Source: Phymatolithon calcareum
Lineage: Eukaryota > Rhodophyta > Florideophyceae > Hapalidiales
Length of the DNA: 64,000 nt
Reading direction: 5' to 3'
NCBI GenBank assembly: GCA_977006965.1
Contig: OZ345364.1
Location: forward strand, 1,550,001 to 1,614,000
The notes under the pieces were generated by a model. The model searched no databases, was not told the DNA's origin, and was given only the letters and a program-made list of their open reading frames with translations. Of the stretch, positions 31,560 through 43,774 are shown one piece after another. Position 1 is the first letter of the stretch, and every line of letters begins with the position of its first letter. The position numbers and the translations under genes were made by a program.

Positions 31560-32925
31560 AGCCGAAAGACAATGGTAACAAGGAGGGAGATGTAGCTCAA
31601 CATTCTAAGGACAGCGCAAACAGCTTGACACAAGCTGAATTCCTTGTCTGAATGAAAAAGCCTCGATATGCATCCAAATCACGGAGCCGAGATTGCGGCT
31701 ATCGCGGATGCTAACGGGAAGAGAGAATAGTTGTATGACGATGAGAAAACATGTTCCGAGAAGCATTCCGCGAAGTCCAACGTAGAGCGGACGCCATGAT
31801 GCGCATGGGACACGTGCAGGGAACAGAAGTGTAAGATCAGGAACGTGGATTGACATGCAGTGATGGCTTGTCAAAGAGGACATGAAATCAAATCATGAAT
31901 GACAAGAACGGAAGCACCTAAAATTCAAACATGGGTGACAAACGTAGCGAACAGTAAATAGGTGGGCCGTGTGAGATGTACAATACCAAATGTTCATTAG
32001 TGAGGTATCGTATGGCGCAGTACGGTGATAGAAGAGTTCCCACAACTTTCTGTCCGCTTGGGCTCGACGGCGGCAATCATCTATCACCCTCACTGGAGAC
32101 GAAAAAATGAAGATTTAACTCCACGTGAATATTCCTGTGGGCCCACTCTGAGTATGACACAAACTGAAGTCTTGAGGATATGGCTAGCTGGAGTTAAGAG
32201 TCCCTGTTGGCGTGCACAAAGGTGAAGGTTTTGAGACTCCATACGTCAGTTCTGTTGGCGGAGTTTAGGCAAGACACTGCAGCGGAGCTTACAGGCTTCT
32301 GTGGCAGGAGCATCCACTGATGTCGTAGTGCAGTTGAGAGGACGGCACCTAAAAGTTGCACCTGGAGCATCAAATAGACTGCACTGCGAGGAGTAATGCT
32401 GGACGCACAAAGCGGAGAGCTTCCGTGGTGGGAAAGTTGGAATAAATCTGCGTGAACGTTAATGGAACGACGGAGCACACAAATGTTTATTATTTTAAAA
32501 AAATTACCATCTTAAGGGATCAGTTTTGCTTCGGCGTAAGATGGGGGTCAATAACTCAAAACAGTAATAGTATGGCGACGTGAAGCAGGTGATCTTGCAT
32601 TTTCTCACCAATTTAGCTCGCTTAGTGGAGCATTGCATGTATTAGTCCATATTGTCAATCGGCGAGAGGCTACCGCGATTGGTATACAATGCAAGGAAGG
32701 AAACGGAAAATTGACGACTTGCAGAGCATGACCTGTTGGAAAAAATAGAGGGAAGAGAACGTTGAACGAATAAACGTTGTACAAACATGGCTTATGACAG
32801 TGACGATGCCCAACTTCTTCAGGTAGTTTGCCTGCTTGTCCCATATTGTGTGTCCAGTTCAATGCATTCCGAATATTTGTACGAGATCCCAAATAGGGCG
32901 TCCTGAGCAAGAGCGACCTGAAGCT
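31560..32925. other. no recognisable gene inside the hAT
   Basis: Only short conflicting frames are present. The sequence separates the two transposase pieces and is probably inserted or degraded transposon material. Confidence 0.4.
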
Positions 32926-33370
32926 GTCAGATCCTCACTAGCTTACTCCAAACGCCGCTCATACTGCCGCTCAAGACTTGTCAGATCCTCACTAGTGGGC
33001 TGGATAATCAGTAGACAGCCCTAGTCTGCCCTCTCCAGCCACATGTATGATCGATAGCCCACTATAAGTACTACCGCTCTCATCTAAGTAAAGCCCTGAT
33101 CATCCTCCACTGCTAACAGGTTATGGGCCTATACGCCTAATCACTGACCAACACGGAAACTTTTGCCACACACGCCTCCGGGCGAACCAAGCGGCACCCT
33201 ACCAAGCCCGCACCTAACTACAAGGAGAGCACCAGCTCTGGAAGTGACGCCCATTCGTCACCGCCCCATTCTCAACCACCATCTTCACCGCAGACGCCCC
33301 CTTCCTCGCAACCAACAACACCGGCGTCCCCATCATCTTCCACCATGACCGACCACCACATCCCAACTCG
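32925..33370 (+). repeat. Copia-like LTR end, primer-binding site and leader
   Basis: GGTTATGGGCC (33119-33129) is complementary to the anticodon stem-loop of initiator methionine tRNA, the half-tRNA primer site used by Copia-type retrotransposons. It follows TGCTAACA, a plausible LTR end. TGTCAGATCCTCACTAG occurs at 32925-32941 and 32979-32995, and the second may be the LTR start (about 140 bp). Downstream is a Pro/Ser-rich frame (SSPPHSQPPSSPQTPPSSQP). No protease, integrase or RT is present. Confidence 0.4.
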
Positions 33371-33404
33371 CCCCTGGCCCACAGAAGCACAATAAAAATT
33401 CTCG

Positions 33405-33692
33405 GGTAAGATCGCAATGCATCACGGAACGATTTGGGAAACTTCGCGGAAATACACATGATGATCGACATGTGCAACAGGCTTTTTGTGTTAGAGTGCA
33501 AGATAGTGTTAGACCGCGAAGCAAAGAAGTCATTGAATGGAAATAGACATACCCAGGCTGTGTCAGTCGTAATCGCAGTATCACATGAGCTCGGATCAAG
33601 GACATGCATGGAGTTAAAGCACTATGAAAGTCTCGTGTAAGATCGCAATGTGTCGTGGAAATACACATGAAGATAGACATGTGCAACAGGGA
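33405..33692 (+). repeat. direct repeat of about 65-80 bp
   Basis: GTAAGATCGCAATG, GGAAATACACATGA and GACATGTGCAACAGG occur in the same order at 33405-33484 and 33631-33692. The second copy has lost about 20 bases. The sequence has no known function. Confidence 0.6.
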
Positions 33693-34327
33693 CGTACGAT
33701 GGTACCGGCTTCGACACATTCTTAGAATGCACGAGCGCCGCCTGGTCCGATATCGGCGTTCTTCAAGACCGTGTGGTAGGTCAGCTGGTAGTTCTTTGGA
33801 ACCATTGTCTCTTCTCAGGGCCTTGACCTCGTGTGGTTGTTCGACAGGACCGTCAGCGCACAATGAAATTGATGGTAAAACAAATTCCACCACTTGTGCA
33901 CGTGCGAAAGTGTTGATTTCGTGCTCCCGTGCTATGGAACCGGACACGAGATTAAATATCAAGTTGACTCGATCACACTTTCACGTGTACGGCGCCGCGG
34001 TCGCATCAATTTGTTTGCATTACATGCGGCTAAGCTGCAGGATGCTACACTAAAAACTCTGTGATACGCCTTAAAATTCGGCTAGCCAGATCCTTATCAC
34101 ATCACTTTAGCGCATCCAAAAGACTTTGACAAATATTTTCTTCCTACTTTGCAGTAGAACTGCGGCAGGTGTCAATTCTGAGTTCATGAACCTACAGTTC
34201 CAAGGCACCGCTGAATGAAGAAAACCAACTCCGGTCGGAACTGCATTATGAAGACCTCTGAAACTCTAAAACAGAGGTTCTGAAACTGCTGTTGACAAAG
34301 TATGACCCAAAACTCTGGTGATAGAGT

Positions 34328-34771
34328 TTGAAAACTCCACATTTTTGGATCCTGGCCAAATTTTGCGCCCCCAGTGCTGAATTCGAGTCCGGAATTGTGA
34401 AAATTATGGAGAAACGCGTTTCTGCGATGTCAGCGGCTGAGCTATCTGCTACCGAGAAATTGAAGAAGGTAGTCTGTGCTGTGAGTTTGACTATTGATGA
34501 CCGTTCACTATCGCTAGCCGAGCGCGCATTGAAGCGTCGCAAAAGCGTTATTTCTTCTGATTCTGAGTACATGGACTTGCGATTCATTGTATCATCGTCG
34601 AACATGTGCGAGAGGCTTTTCTCTATCGCTGGTTACGCATTGGATGACAGGAGAAGAAGCGTTATTCCTGCAAACTTCGACAAGCAGATGTTCCTTCATG
34701 CTAACTCGGGTGCGTGGGGAATCGAAGACGTCAATGCTATCGTGACAGAAGTAGCTAGAGGGATCCAATAA
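34328..34771 (+). pseudogene. hAT transposase C-terminal dimerisation domain
   Basis: This is a 147-codon plus-strand frame ending just before the right end of the 5.3-kb hAT. It contains YMDLRFIVSSSNMCERLFSI, AGYALDDRRRSVIPANFDKQ, then MFLHANSGAWGIEDV. This is the hAT family C-terminal signature (S-ERLFS-AG---D-RR--I-P---D---FL--N---W), which mediates transposase dimerisation. The first codon is an in-frame ATG but the upstream catalytic part is displaced by insertions, so it is a fragment. Its last codons and stop survive in the 327-bp derivative. Confidence 0.8.
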
Positions 34772-34915
34772 ATGGGAATAACCAGTTACTTATTCCTCAC
34801 TGAACTTGAATACAATAATTTATGTCTTCTGCGTTAAACAATAAATTATTTATTCTCGACACTGCGCCGGAAAAGAATAAAAATAAATAAATAATTCCAC
34901 TGCTTTGGTTACGTC

Positions 34916-35900
34916 TATGTTGTCTGTCGTTGTACCGAAATATTCCAGGCGGCGGGTTTCGGGGAGTTCGGACCCCGCCAGTGTGAATCTGCGCTGGAAG
35001 AGGCCCGAGTATCTTAGAACCTCGCTTTTCCTTTTTTGGTATTCCACGCCATGTCATTCTCTCGTGCCCAGATTGTTGCCGCATCTAGCAGTCACTGCAT
35101 GCCATCTGAGTGTTTAGCTTGTAACTGGACGTCATCTGAAAACAGGGGATTGCCGGATACGTCGATAAGCCTGATGACACTCCCGCAACTTGCAAGGCAA
35201 CGTATCCACTCACAATCTTTCTATTCTTCTCGACGGGTGTGAAGTAGATTCCAACACGGCTCTCCAACGTAAATGTGCCATCTGAATTAACTGCATTGTC
35301 GAGACCCAGCATGGGGACTAGAGCCTGTTCGTGGTATTCCACGTGGACCGGCGTGACGTAGAAGGCATGGTCGAGAGCCCTGGGGGCTCCGCGGTCAATC
35401 AGGAGCCACCGGTTTTCCACTTCTCCGGCTGTGGTGATCCATGACGGCATCAGTAGATTCTTGACCATCTCTGCGATATCCTTGGGTAGGTATGACTCGA
35501 CCCTGCGTTGGAGGATATCTCATGGGACGCGGTGATAAGCGAAGGACAAGTCGAGGACCGCAAAAAATCGGTGGCCTCGCCTTATAGTGGTCGTCGCTCT
35601 TAGGTTCGCAGTTCCGTCCCTTTGCTCTTCTACAATCCCAACCGGAACTGGTGGAATTTGTAGTGTTCGGGTATCGCGGAGTCCATCGCGAAGTCTATTA
35701 TCTTTCTCACTAGGCGAATAAGCGATATTGGAAGGTAGTTCCCGGGGATGTGCACAGGTCCTATCTTATGGATGAGAATGAGGATTGCCCGCCCCATTGC
35801 GTTCGTATACAACCGATGTTTCCCGCATGTCTCCCATAGCGCCACAAGGAGGTCACCACTCAATACGGGACTTGCTTAAATTTCTTGATGTATGAACGGG
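34916..35900 (-). pseudogene. LINE family A reverse-transcriptase core, degenerate
   Basis: Reading the minus strand from 35863, several frames together give IHKIGPVHIPGNYLPISLIR (the NYRPISLL block), motif A FFAVLDLSFAYHRVP, MPSWITTAGEVENRWLLIDR just before a destroyed motif B, motif C LFSDDVQLQAKHSDGMQ, and WARENDMAWNTKKGKARF. The SDD in place of ADD and the lost motif B show it is inactive. TGA replaces an expected Arg codon after YHRVP (plus-strand 35520-35522). The protein continues beyond the hAT insertion at 29615. Confidence 0.7.
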
Positions 35901-35923
35901 GGATAGGAGTGGAGGTATCACTT

Positions 35924-36270
35924 TCATTCATTTTGCGTTTTCCCCTTGTGGCTAGCAGCGATTCGAGGGTCTAAGTTCCTTCCATTCTATCCTATCGTTT
36001 GCAAGTTTGACTGCGGCTTTCACGTCTAGTCCAGGTAGGTCGCCAAAGATTGACTTTGGGGTTGGTCTGACGCATTGTAGCAGCACCTAGCTAACCAGGC
36101 GCCGCTCGCCCGATCTAAGAATTTGCCCAAGCCAGTTCCATCGTAGGTCTCTGGCCCGCAATACGACGATGATGGTGGGTATCTTGGCTTTGTCGGCTAT
36201 TGGTCTCTACGTTATTCTCGATAGCACGTCAGCACCCGCTAAGTTGAGTTTCTTCCGTACTGGTTCTGCC
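35924..36270 (-). pseudogene. LINE family F C-terminus
   Basis: Minus-strand frames contain RKKLNLAGADVLSRIT, RARDLRWNWLGQILRSGERR and a 3' end identical in type to 2292-2365. The segment L-W-x-W-L-G-x-I-L-R is typical of the C-terminal part of many LINE proteins. The copy is split by the hAT element at 36271-38807 and resumes at 38808-38850 with EAWKLAE. Only this end is left. Confidence 0.5.
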
Positions 36271-36469
36271 CAGGTTTGTAAACAATACGATTGCAACGGA
36301 TTGGAGCCAAAAGTGCAATCCGCAATACGGATTGCATCTTAGATTTCGCAGCAATAAATATTGCAATTCAAGATTCCGCAGCAATCCTCATTCCAATCTA
36401 TATCCCTGTTATATCCGTAGAACCGCTTTTACCCCGGCTCAGTGATCGAATAGAATCTACGACAAAGAA

Positions 36470-38200
36470 CTACACGCTACCTGATGACAGCTCCTCCCTA
36501 ATTTCGTGTTCCCGCCCCCTTGCTTTCGCCTCATCCGAGCGTTTTCTGTTGATTGCCTCGCTTCCAAGTTGAGCGTCCCAATAACGGCAGTTAACTTTCA
36601 AGAAAACAAGTGTTTCGAACAGTTGAGGAGTCATCCTACGCCTGCTCGACGTTAGCACATACTTTGCGACACTCCAGAGGCGCTCTACTTCTGCGACTGA
36701 GCCCAACACGAAATCACAATTGACGTATTCCTCTTCTTGTTCTCCCATTTCTCGGCGTTTCGCAAGTCGTTCCACCATCGATGGAACTTCGGATGGGCTG
36801 TCGTGTTCGCTGGAAGTTCCTTCCGTAGCACCACTCTCATCGCCGCTTTTGATCTTCAGACTTAATACAGCATCTCTTTCCTCCTCCGAGATATCATATG
36901 ACCGACCATCCTGGATTTTTCGGACACCGGACTCAAAATGTGCAGCAGGTACCACGTCTGCTGCCACCCCAGAAATGTAGTGAGTGCAGAGCTGACAGCG
37001 GTAGAACACGGAACGACGGTCGTTTTTCTCCTCGGCTATAGAGTCAATTAAGACATCGAGGTCTTGTCGACAGGACGCCAAAGTGTGACCCTGAGTTAGC
37101 ATACATTTCGTCTCTACGTCGATCTCGGACAGCATCATCATGTAACGCTTGACCTTGCTTTCGAGCCGAATTGTGGTCTCAATACGCAATTACCGTCGTG
37201 CGATGAACCCACTTCAGCTAGTTCGTCACGGATTGGCACAAATGGCTTCAACATATCCACCTTCCCGAACTTACGCGTTTGGTTATGCATCACTCGTCGC
37301 AAATTGGTCAAGTTGCGGAGGATAGCTGCGTTCTTCAGTAGCGTTGCAGCCTTCTTCGCATCGTGCACATATTCGATAGTTTCACGCAGATCGGCGTGGT
37401 TTTCGACCATTCGGTTGACTTCCAGGTTCAGCTTATGGCTGTTACAACCCGACATGAGGAATGCCACTCAAACGTGCAATTCGTCGATTGGTCGCCGTGT
37501 TATCAACCACGAATCAAACACACCAGTTATCCAGAGTGCGACCGTAAAACGGCAAAATGTTGCGGAATTAGTGCAGATATGCCTTAGCGTTCAGTCGAGT
37601 CTCTTCATCGATCGATGAGTCATCATCCACCTTGCCCAATGGAGAGAGAACCAGCAAGAAGTCGTGGAGTGTGTTGGACGGAAAAAACGGAACGGACGCG
37701 AATTGTACTAGTCGAACAGTCTGAAGCAATCGCTCCAACATAGTGCATACTGCCACAGGACCATCCGTCATGCAACAGCGCTCTACCTGTGCCCCTAAAC
37801 TCGCATTCAATGCGTTTCTCAACAAGTCCAACTAGCTGAAAGATGATTTCAATGAGCGTAGCCCGACACAGGGGGGACTGAAAATCGGGAAAATTGTCGT
37901 ATGTCCTCATCTTCCATGTAGTACAAAAGAAGGTTCTTCATGAATATCAAACGCAGATATCCCCACACCGCTCTGTCGTACCTCAGATAGCGCCAGTTTA
38001 TGAAAATGAATCTGGTCCGTATCTCCTTTCTCCATGGAAGCATATAGCGCATCCTGATACATTTCATTGAGCACCGATTCCTGTTCATGAGAAGTTTTGC
38101 CTTTGCCGTAGCAACGTTTGAGGTGGTTGTACGGGTTTTTGAACCTGTCTTGTCGAGAAATAAAACAATAGAAGTCGGACATGACGGCTTCGGGCAACAT
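36470..38200 (-). pseudogene. hAT transposase, broken in several frames
   Basis: From the ATG at 38200 the frame reads MSDFYCFISRQDRFKNPYNH, perhaps a decayed BED-type finger, for about 97 codons. Next, in another frame, comes ALLHDGWSCGSMHYVGAIAS, the hAT motif holding the first catalytic Asp. Then follow SGCNSHKLNLEVNRMVENHA, the conserved C-x-x-H-x-LNL block, and from 37189 a 239-codon frame ending in the dimerisation signature VERLWSVAKYVLTSSRRRMT and ETLVFLKVNCRYWD. At least three frame changes are needed, so it is inactive unless unseen introns account for them. Order and orientation fit one ancestral gene inside the 2.5-kb hAT. Confidence 0.75.
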
Positions 38201-38408
38201 TACTGGAGATAGTGTCTCTCATGTTGCTCACCAGATATGATGTATGTGCGTGTCTCTTTCCACAGGAAGGACATCAGGGGCGACTACCACGTCCTTTGAT
38301 GATGGTTGTAGCATATTCCTAAGGTTCTTGGAGATGCGATGACATGGAACAGGCTATCGAACATCTTGAACTCTATGAATTCGGTAATGGGCGACGGTAG
38401 TGTTACAG

Positions 38409-38640
38409 TGAGACGAACGTACTCAGCACAGAATTGCATCTACGTTTCATCTTATGTAAGTACGTAGCGTGGACCTTTTATTGCGGCTGATCGTCAGACG
38501 AACGTACTCATCAGAGGACGTCCAGTTTCATAATTTTGTTGTACACGTCTAGTTTTTTGCTGATGTAAAACTTGTACGTTACGAAAGGCCTTTAATTGAG
38601 GTAGAACGCCAGGCAACCGTACTCATCAGTAATAGCGTCG
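38409..38640. repeat. three diverged copies of a GTACTCATCAG motif
   Basis: GACGAACGTACTCAGCA (about 38413), GACGAACGTACTCATCAG (about 38497) and CAACCGTACTCATCAG (about 38614) lie inside the hAT near its right end, about 84-117 bases apart. They may be old tandem units or protein-binding repeats. Confidence 0.55.
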
Positions 38641-38850
38641 CATGCACCCAGTTTACAGCTGATGTCGGGTCCACGTCATTGCAATACGTATTGAACAATC
38701 CGAACGCAGTGAAATATAGATTGCAATACGTGAAGTAGTTTGCAATACAAGATTAGCATTGCAGATTGCAATTAATTGGCAATGCAATGAATTTGGTTAC
38801 AAGCCTGCTTCTGCCAGCTTCCATGCTTCACAGCTGGTGTTACAGCTAAC

Positions 38851-41800
38851 TGTATCATGGGGGGAGCGTGGAGGTTTCGTGTCGAGGCACGAAAATATTT
38901 TTGTGACTCCACAGCACTGTTTTCAACATCACACGGAAATGCAATGTATACCTTTTTCTAGTCGGCCAGTTATTTTATGTGAGATGTGATCCAGCTCACT
39001 CAACCTTTACTGATGTGGGCTATCATGCCCCTTACATAGGCTAATACAGGCTGTCCTTCGTGTCATAATATGACTCATTACTATATTATGGCAATGAGTG
39101 TCTAAAGCTGCTGTGGTGAAAGTATGTGTCATACAACAGGCGCAGCACAGGTGGATTGGACAGGAAGAAGGTTGAGCTTAGGTACGGCATGTGACTTGGG
39201 GAAAGTGTGGTTTCATGAGAAAGTCGGCGAGATCTTGAGTGCGCACCTTGAGTGGATTTCCAATTCTGTCTTTGTAGCCATGGCCGTTGTCGATTAATCG
39301 ATCACTTGCTTGCAATGGACGTCGGTTCCAATCGCTTCGCCATAATATAGGACGTCACCGTCTGGTACTACGTCTTAAATACTCTCCCACAATGTGAAGT
39401 GTAAGAGATCTCGTTCGTCTCCTTATGCGGCATTCGTTAGAGTTTCAGTCGTTCTTCGAAGAACGGCTTATATGATCTGCAAGTCTTTGTCCTTGTGTGT
39501 TTATCTTCTTGTGTCCCCGCCTCTCTCTGGCGCTAGTCGCCAGCGCAATTTATACCCATCCCTGGGCTTGCGATCGCAACCTACTTGTTGCGCGAAATAA
39601 ACTCCAGGTCTAGAGTAGTGATGAGTTCTCCAAGAAAATATTTTTCCCTTCCACGCGAACACGTAACCGTGATCGCACAACGTAGTACATTCAATAATAA
39701 TATTGCTAGTATTCATAACTTGGACAAATTCCCGTTACTGAGACAGATTCCATTTGCGATAAGCTCTTTGATATAGTGGTATTGCTCGTCATTTGTTTAT
39801 ATTTCGGGGTGGCTCTGGCATGGTTGCGGTGGTCAGGTCATTAGAGTTGTCCTTGTAAAGTAGCGTGGGTATTGGCTGCTTGATGTTGATCTCAGAAATT
39901 CGGTGTCTTATGATATTGATTTTTTGGCAGCATGAAAAGCAGCAATGACCAGTATTATGTTGAACACGACCTGACTTATGGCTGCACGCCTAGGACGAGC
40001 ACATACTCCCAAACAATTCGAAATTTCTAAAGAACATGCAATTGAGCAAGATTTATCATTGTTCAGAATATGATTTGTTTTGTGATACGAATGTCAGAAT
40101 TTGGTAATCTTTTTGATACCAGTGCGCGATGTCTTGAAGGGCCAAATACAAGTACCGAAAGGACCATTTAGTGGTCCGGTGAAGCCTATATAATAGGCGT
40201 GCGCTCACCAGAATGTAAAGCCAAACAGGCATGCATCTAATTGACCTCACCTCCCCAACAATCAACTGTGACTGTGACTGCAGCCTGATTAGTATCACCT
40301 CACCCAGCTATCCACGAGCCTTCCAGCGCTGTGCCAAGTTGCGTGAGGGTGAAGATAATATCCTTGACCCTTTGTGGTACTCCTCGTGACCCAGTCATAG
40401 CTATAGTTAAGTCATACTAATCAATTCTTCCTCCGCACAACAGCCAGTGCAATTCATCTTCCGCCAGTTTTGCGGCTTCCTGACGTTAGAAGGGATTGGA
40501 CGCATTTCTTCGGCCATCTTTGATGCTGATCAAGCCCAAACAGATTGTAGCTTGCCAGATTTGCTTCACGCGTTACCCTAAATGAAACACTTATGCATCA
40601 ACACGCTCACTAGGATGTAGAAGATGCATGATCGAGTCTCTTCTGTGTACCTTGAGAACAAAACTTTGCGTCATACAACGGTTCCAAAATGTAATAGAAG
40701 ATTGAACTTTGGAACAGATATTGACACTAATTCTATCGTCTGAAAGCATTACTCGGTCGTTGTGCCACGCATAGCACCATGAATAACATTTCACAGTCTT
40801 ATATGGGTAGGAGCTCGACGTAGGCATCCGTTCCCTGCAATGTAGCACTTATAGCCTATGTTTTCTGCCTTAATTACCATTTAAGGTTCACAGAACATCT
40901 TAACAGAGAAGATGGTATCTTACTGGGACGCAGTCAATGAGTTGCTTCGCTATCGCCTGCGGAAGGTGTTCACATACCCAACTCACATCTGTATCTTCCA
41001 TAGGTGTACACATTCGGGCCTGGTACTCTTACGTTTTACATATATCTGTTATCCCGGCTTAATGATGCAAATTTTATATTTTAAAAATTGCAGTGTTAGT
41101 CAGCGGGTGATACGTTTTTTAACGCGCCCGTGTCCTAGGAGTGGGCCGGAAAAAATCCTTGTCAAGGGGTTCCGAAAGGCACGAATTTTGTAAAACATTG
41201 ACCGATCACAACTTTTTGGTTCTTTGGAAAGCAGAGGTCGAGCTTGGTAACACTACAGCGTTATTTTTTCGCCTAAGATAATCCTTGGAGCTGAGGAGAG
41301 CGATGAAAACCTGCCTTCCGCTGGAAAGAGAAATAACTTGAGGGTACGAAAAACCCACAAAATGCATTTATGATACTTATTTACGGAACTGTGCAGAATC
41401 GAATGCTGTGTGCCTTTCTCAAAGCACAGTGGATAGGCATATTTTGCTGCCAGCCCACGACGTTGGTGATGGGAAAGTGTGCACAAAGTAGTGGGCACCT
41501 TGCACCATCGAAGAGGGAACCTCCAATCTCCCTTTCGTTTCCACACTTCATTTCTAATCTCGTACTCGTTGCGTATGATACATGATTTTCGAGCAATAGT
41601 CCTGGCAAAGCGACTGCTTCAAGTTATTTGCCATTTTTCCGGAGCATCACGAAAAAGTTATGTACGACTGTTTTGGAGGTCTGTGGAGCGATAGCTAAAA
41701 AAGCGCAGGTCCTGCTTTTCTGGATCTACGTCTAATAAAATGTTCCCTTTCCATTGATATAAAAATCATTTAATTTGGAATTCGATTTAGCATAGATGAC

Positions 41801-43774
41801 TTTTTCGGACGTGCAAATCACGGGCCCACTCTTAGGCGACAGGTGTTTTAAAATAAAAAAGTATCACCCGCCGACTAACTATGTGGTCATTTATCAAAAC
41901 CTGATCATGCATTGTCTCAAAGAATGTTGTGTTTTCTGGGAGCTGCGGGAAATCCCGTTTTTGGGTCTTATATGTAAAATAGAAAAAATCGAGCGTTCCG
42001 TTAGAAGCGAAGTTTTTGGGAAATTTTACTGTGTGATGCTCTGCATTGTTGGAAGAACACAAAAAAGTGGGAAAATTTGGGCCACAATCATGTTCCGTGG
42101 TCTGCACCGTGGCTCCGCACGAGGCTTCGGCACTTGGTGTCTCGCAGAACTTGCACGAGACCCAAGCATCCATCACCCATGCCAGTGTTGTCATGCTTTC
42201 CAGCGTTTTTCTGATACACTAGCCCTGTAATCATATGAACCCCCAATTCGACGATCAAAAATCGTTACGAAAACGCATGGCGATTCATGAAGGTGCATGG
42301 GGATACCGAATGTGCAAAACGGTATAACATGAGGTCGACATGCGAAATCTAGAGCGCGGTGCACCCCTCGTAAAAAATTCTATTCCAGATTTCATTGACA
42401 TAGTTGTAATAACCTATCGGAAGACTTTTAAACTGTCTCTTTATCAAAAGAACACAAAAATGCTACAATACTTATCCCACGCGCGAAAGTCGGCAGTATA
42501 TCACTAAAAAGCGGACTTTTGCTGATTTTCAACTGGCGGGATAAGGGCCAACATATTTTTTAATTGGCCATGTTATGCGGGATTCGGCAATATAAAGTCG
42601 GGGTTGTTCGAACTGCACTGCAGGCGCGCACCGGTGCCTGAGATTGCGCATTGTCTCGTTCGAAACCATTCCACTGCTTATGATTCGGATGGTGGGAGAC
42701 CACATATCCAAGACAGTAAGGCACCATACGTTCATGGATGCACATGTACCATGACGAAATAGGGACTGACTACTTCACAGACCATCTCAAATAGACGATG
42801 ATGGTAGCAAAAGCGAAGGTTTATTTCAAACTATGAATGAAAAAATATACTGATGCTAGCAAGATCCTCTGTTTGTCATTCATTCATTCGCTCTCGTTGG
42901 AGTCCCGTCTATGGTTCCGTCTATAGTTCTCTCAGAAATCATGCACATCGGTTGAACTATGGTAAGGAAAATTATTGTAATCAACCCATCTGGCATGGTT
43001 TTGCTCGGCAGCAATGTTGTCGTCGTTCCGATGGAACAAAAGCGGACGAAAGAAAGTTATTTTATGTGATCAAATGTGTGACTTGCAATTCGTTTGAAGC
43101 CACAGATATTGCTTGAGAGGCAGTGCAGTTTGTGCAGGCATAACAGCTCGACATGAATACTCTAAAAAAGTGATGGAGAGGCAAGAGCTGATTCGCTTAC
43201 TTTCAGGAGGAAGACACGGGGACAATTATACATCATGGCGCTGATAGCTGGGGTACACTAAAAAAACTATCAAGATGCGAGAGGTAATTGTTTTACAGAA
43301 AATTGAAGTTTGTGGAAGAAGGTAAGACACAGGGACAACGATGGATCATGAAGTTGAGAGTTTGGGTACAGAGTTGAATACATTACGCAAATGCATCGTC
43401 GATTGGCCTCAGAATTGCATACATTGCACAGATAGAGCAACGGTTCCTCTGTGACCAGGGAATGCTGAGACCGGGTGCTTTCCTGAATTAACGAGCAAGC
43501 TCCATGTAGGCGCTCTTAACCTATACGGACGGTGCGAGTATTGGCGCGCTTGTAAAACGGATCGCAAAGAAGTGCAGTGGGTGAGTGATTATTGCAGTGT
43601 GTAACGTCTGTCATCAAATTATGGAGTAGAACGGCGAACATTCAAACCTGAAGTTAGCCGCACAACGAAATAATCTTTGCAAAAGAATAAGTCCTGAAGA
43701 CAGCCAGCGCACAATGACGTAATATCAGAGACAGAACTTAAAATGCGCAGATCACAACATCGTAGAGAAATTGA
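38851..43774. other. no recognisable gene
   Basis: Nearly 5 kb holds only short frames on both strands (up to 144 codons at 41796-42230 plus, which shows no motif and overlaps a 120-codon minus frame). A weak duplication of about 55 bases (GACAC(A/G)GGGACAA) lies at 43204-43260 and 43318-43372. I see no terminal inverted repeats or RNA gene. Confidence 0.4.

Larger units (their letters stand above)
29608..34915 (+). mobile_element. hAT transposon, 5.3 kb, 8-bp duplication
   Basis: The element 29616-34907 has ends CAAAGCAATGGAA and the inverse of CAAAGCAGTGGAA, followed by AT-rich subterminal sequence. The flanks GTTACGCC (29608-29615) and GTTACGTC (34908-34915) match at 7 of 8. It carries hAT transposase remnants at 31191-31550 and 34328-34771, a PIF/Harbinger-like fragment (30417-30977) and a Copia-like LTR piece (about 32979-33370), so other elements inserted into it. 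The ends are those of the 327-bp derivative at 11869-12195. Confidence 0.88.
28450..35920 (-). mobile_element. LINE family A copy split by a hAT and a LINE tail
   Basis: The RT part (35900-34916) and the C-terminal part (29615-28490) belong to one copy. At 34.9 kb the minus strand reads RRLEYFGTTTDNIDV, and at 29.6 kb it resumes with the expected GVTDHATLKRLSKAKGIL. Between them is a 5.3-kb hAT element with duplication GTTACG(C/T)C. A second insertion, a family B tail at 29030-29320, splits the C-terminal part. Removing both would leave one continuous but mutated LINE of about 1.9 kb. Confidence 0.85.
36263..38815 (-). mobile_element. hAT transposon, 2.5 kb, with subterminal GCAAT repeats
   Basis: The element 36271-38807 starts CAGGTTTGTAAACAA, and its inverted right end starts CAGGCTTGTAACCAA. 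The flanks GTTCTGCC (36263-36270) and CTTCTGCC (38808-38815) match at 7 of 8, the hAT duplication size. Both subterminal regions are crowded with GCAAT/ATTGC words (36285-36400 and 38670-38790), likely transposase binding sites. It contains a broken transposase gene on the minus strand and lies inside a family F LINE. Confidence 0.88.
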
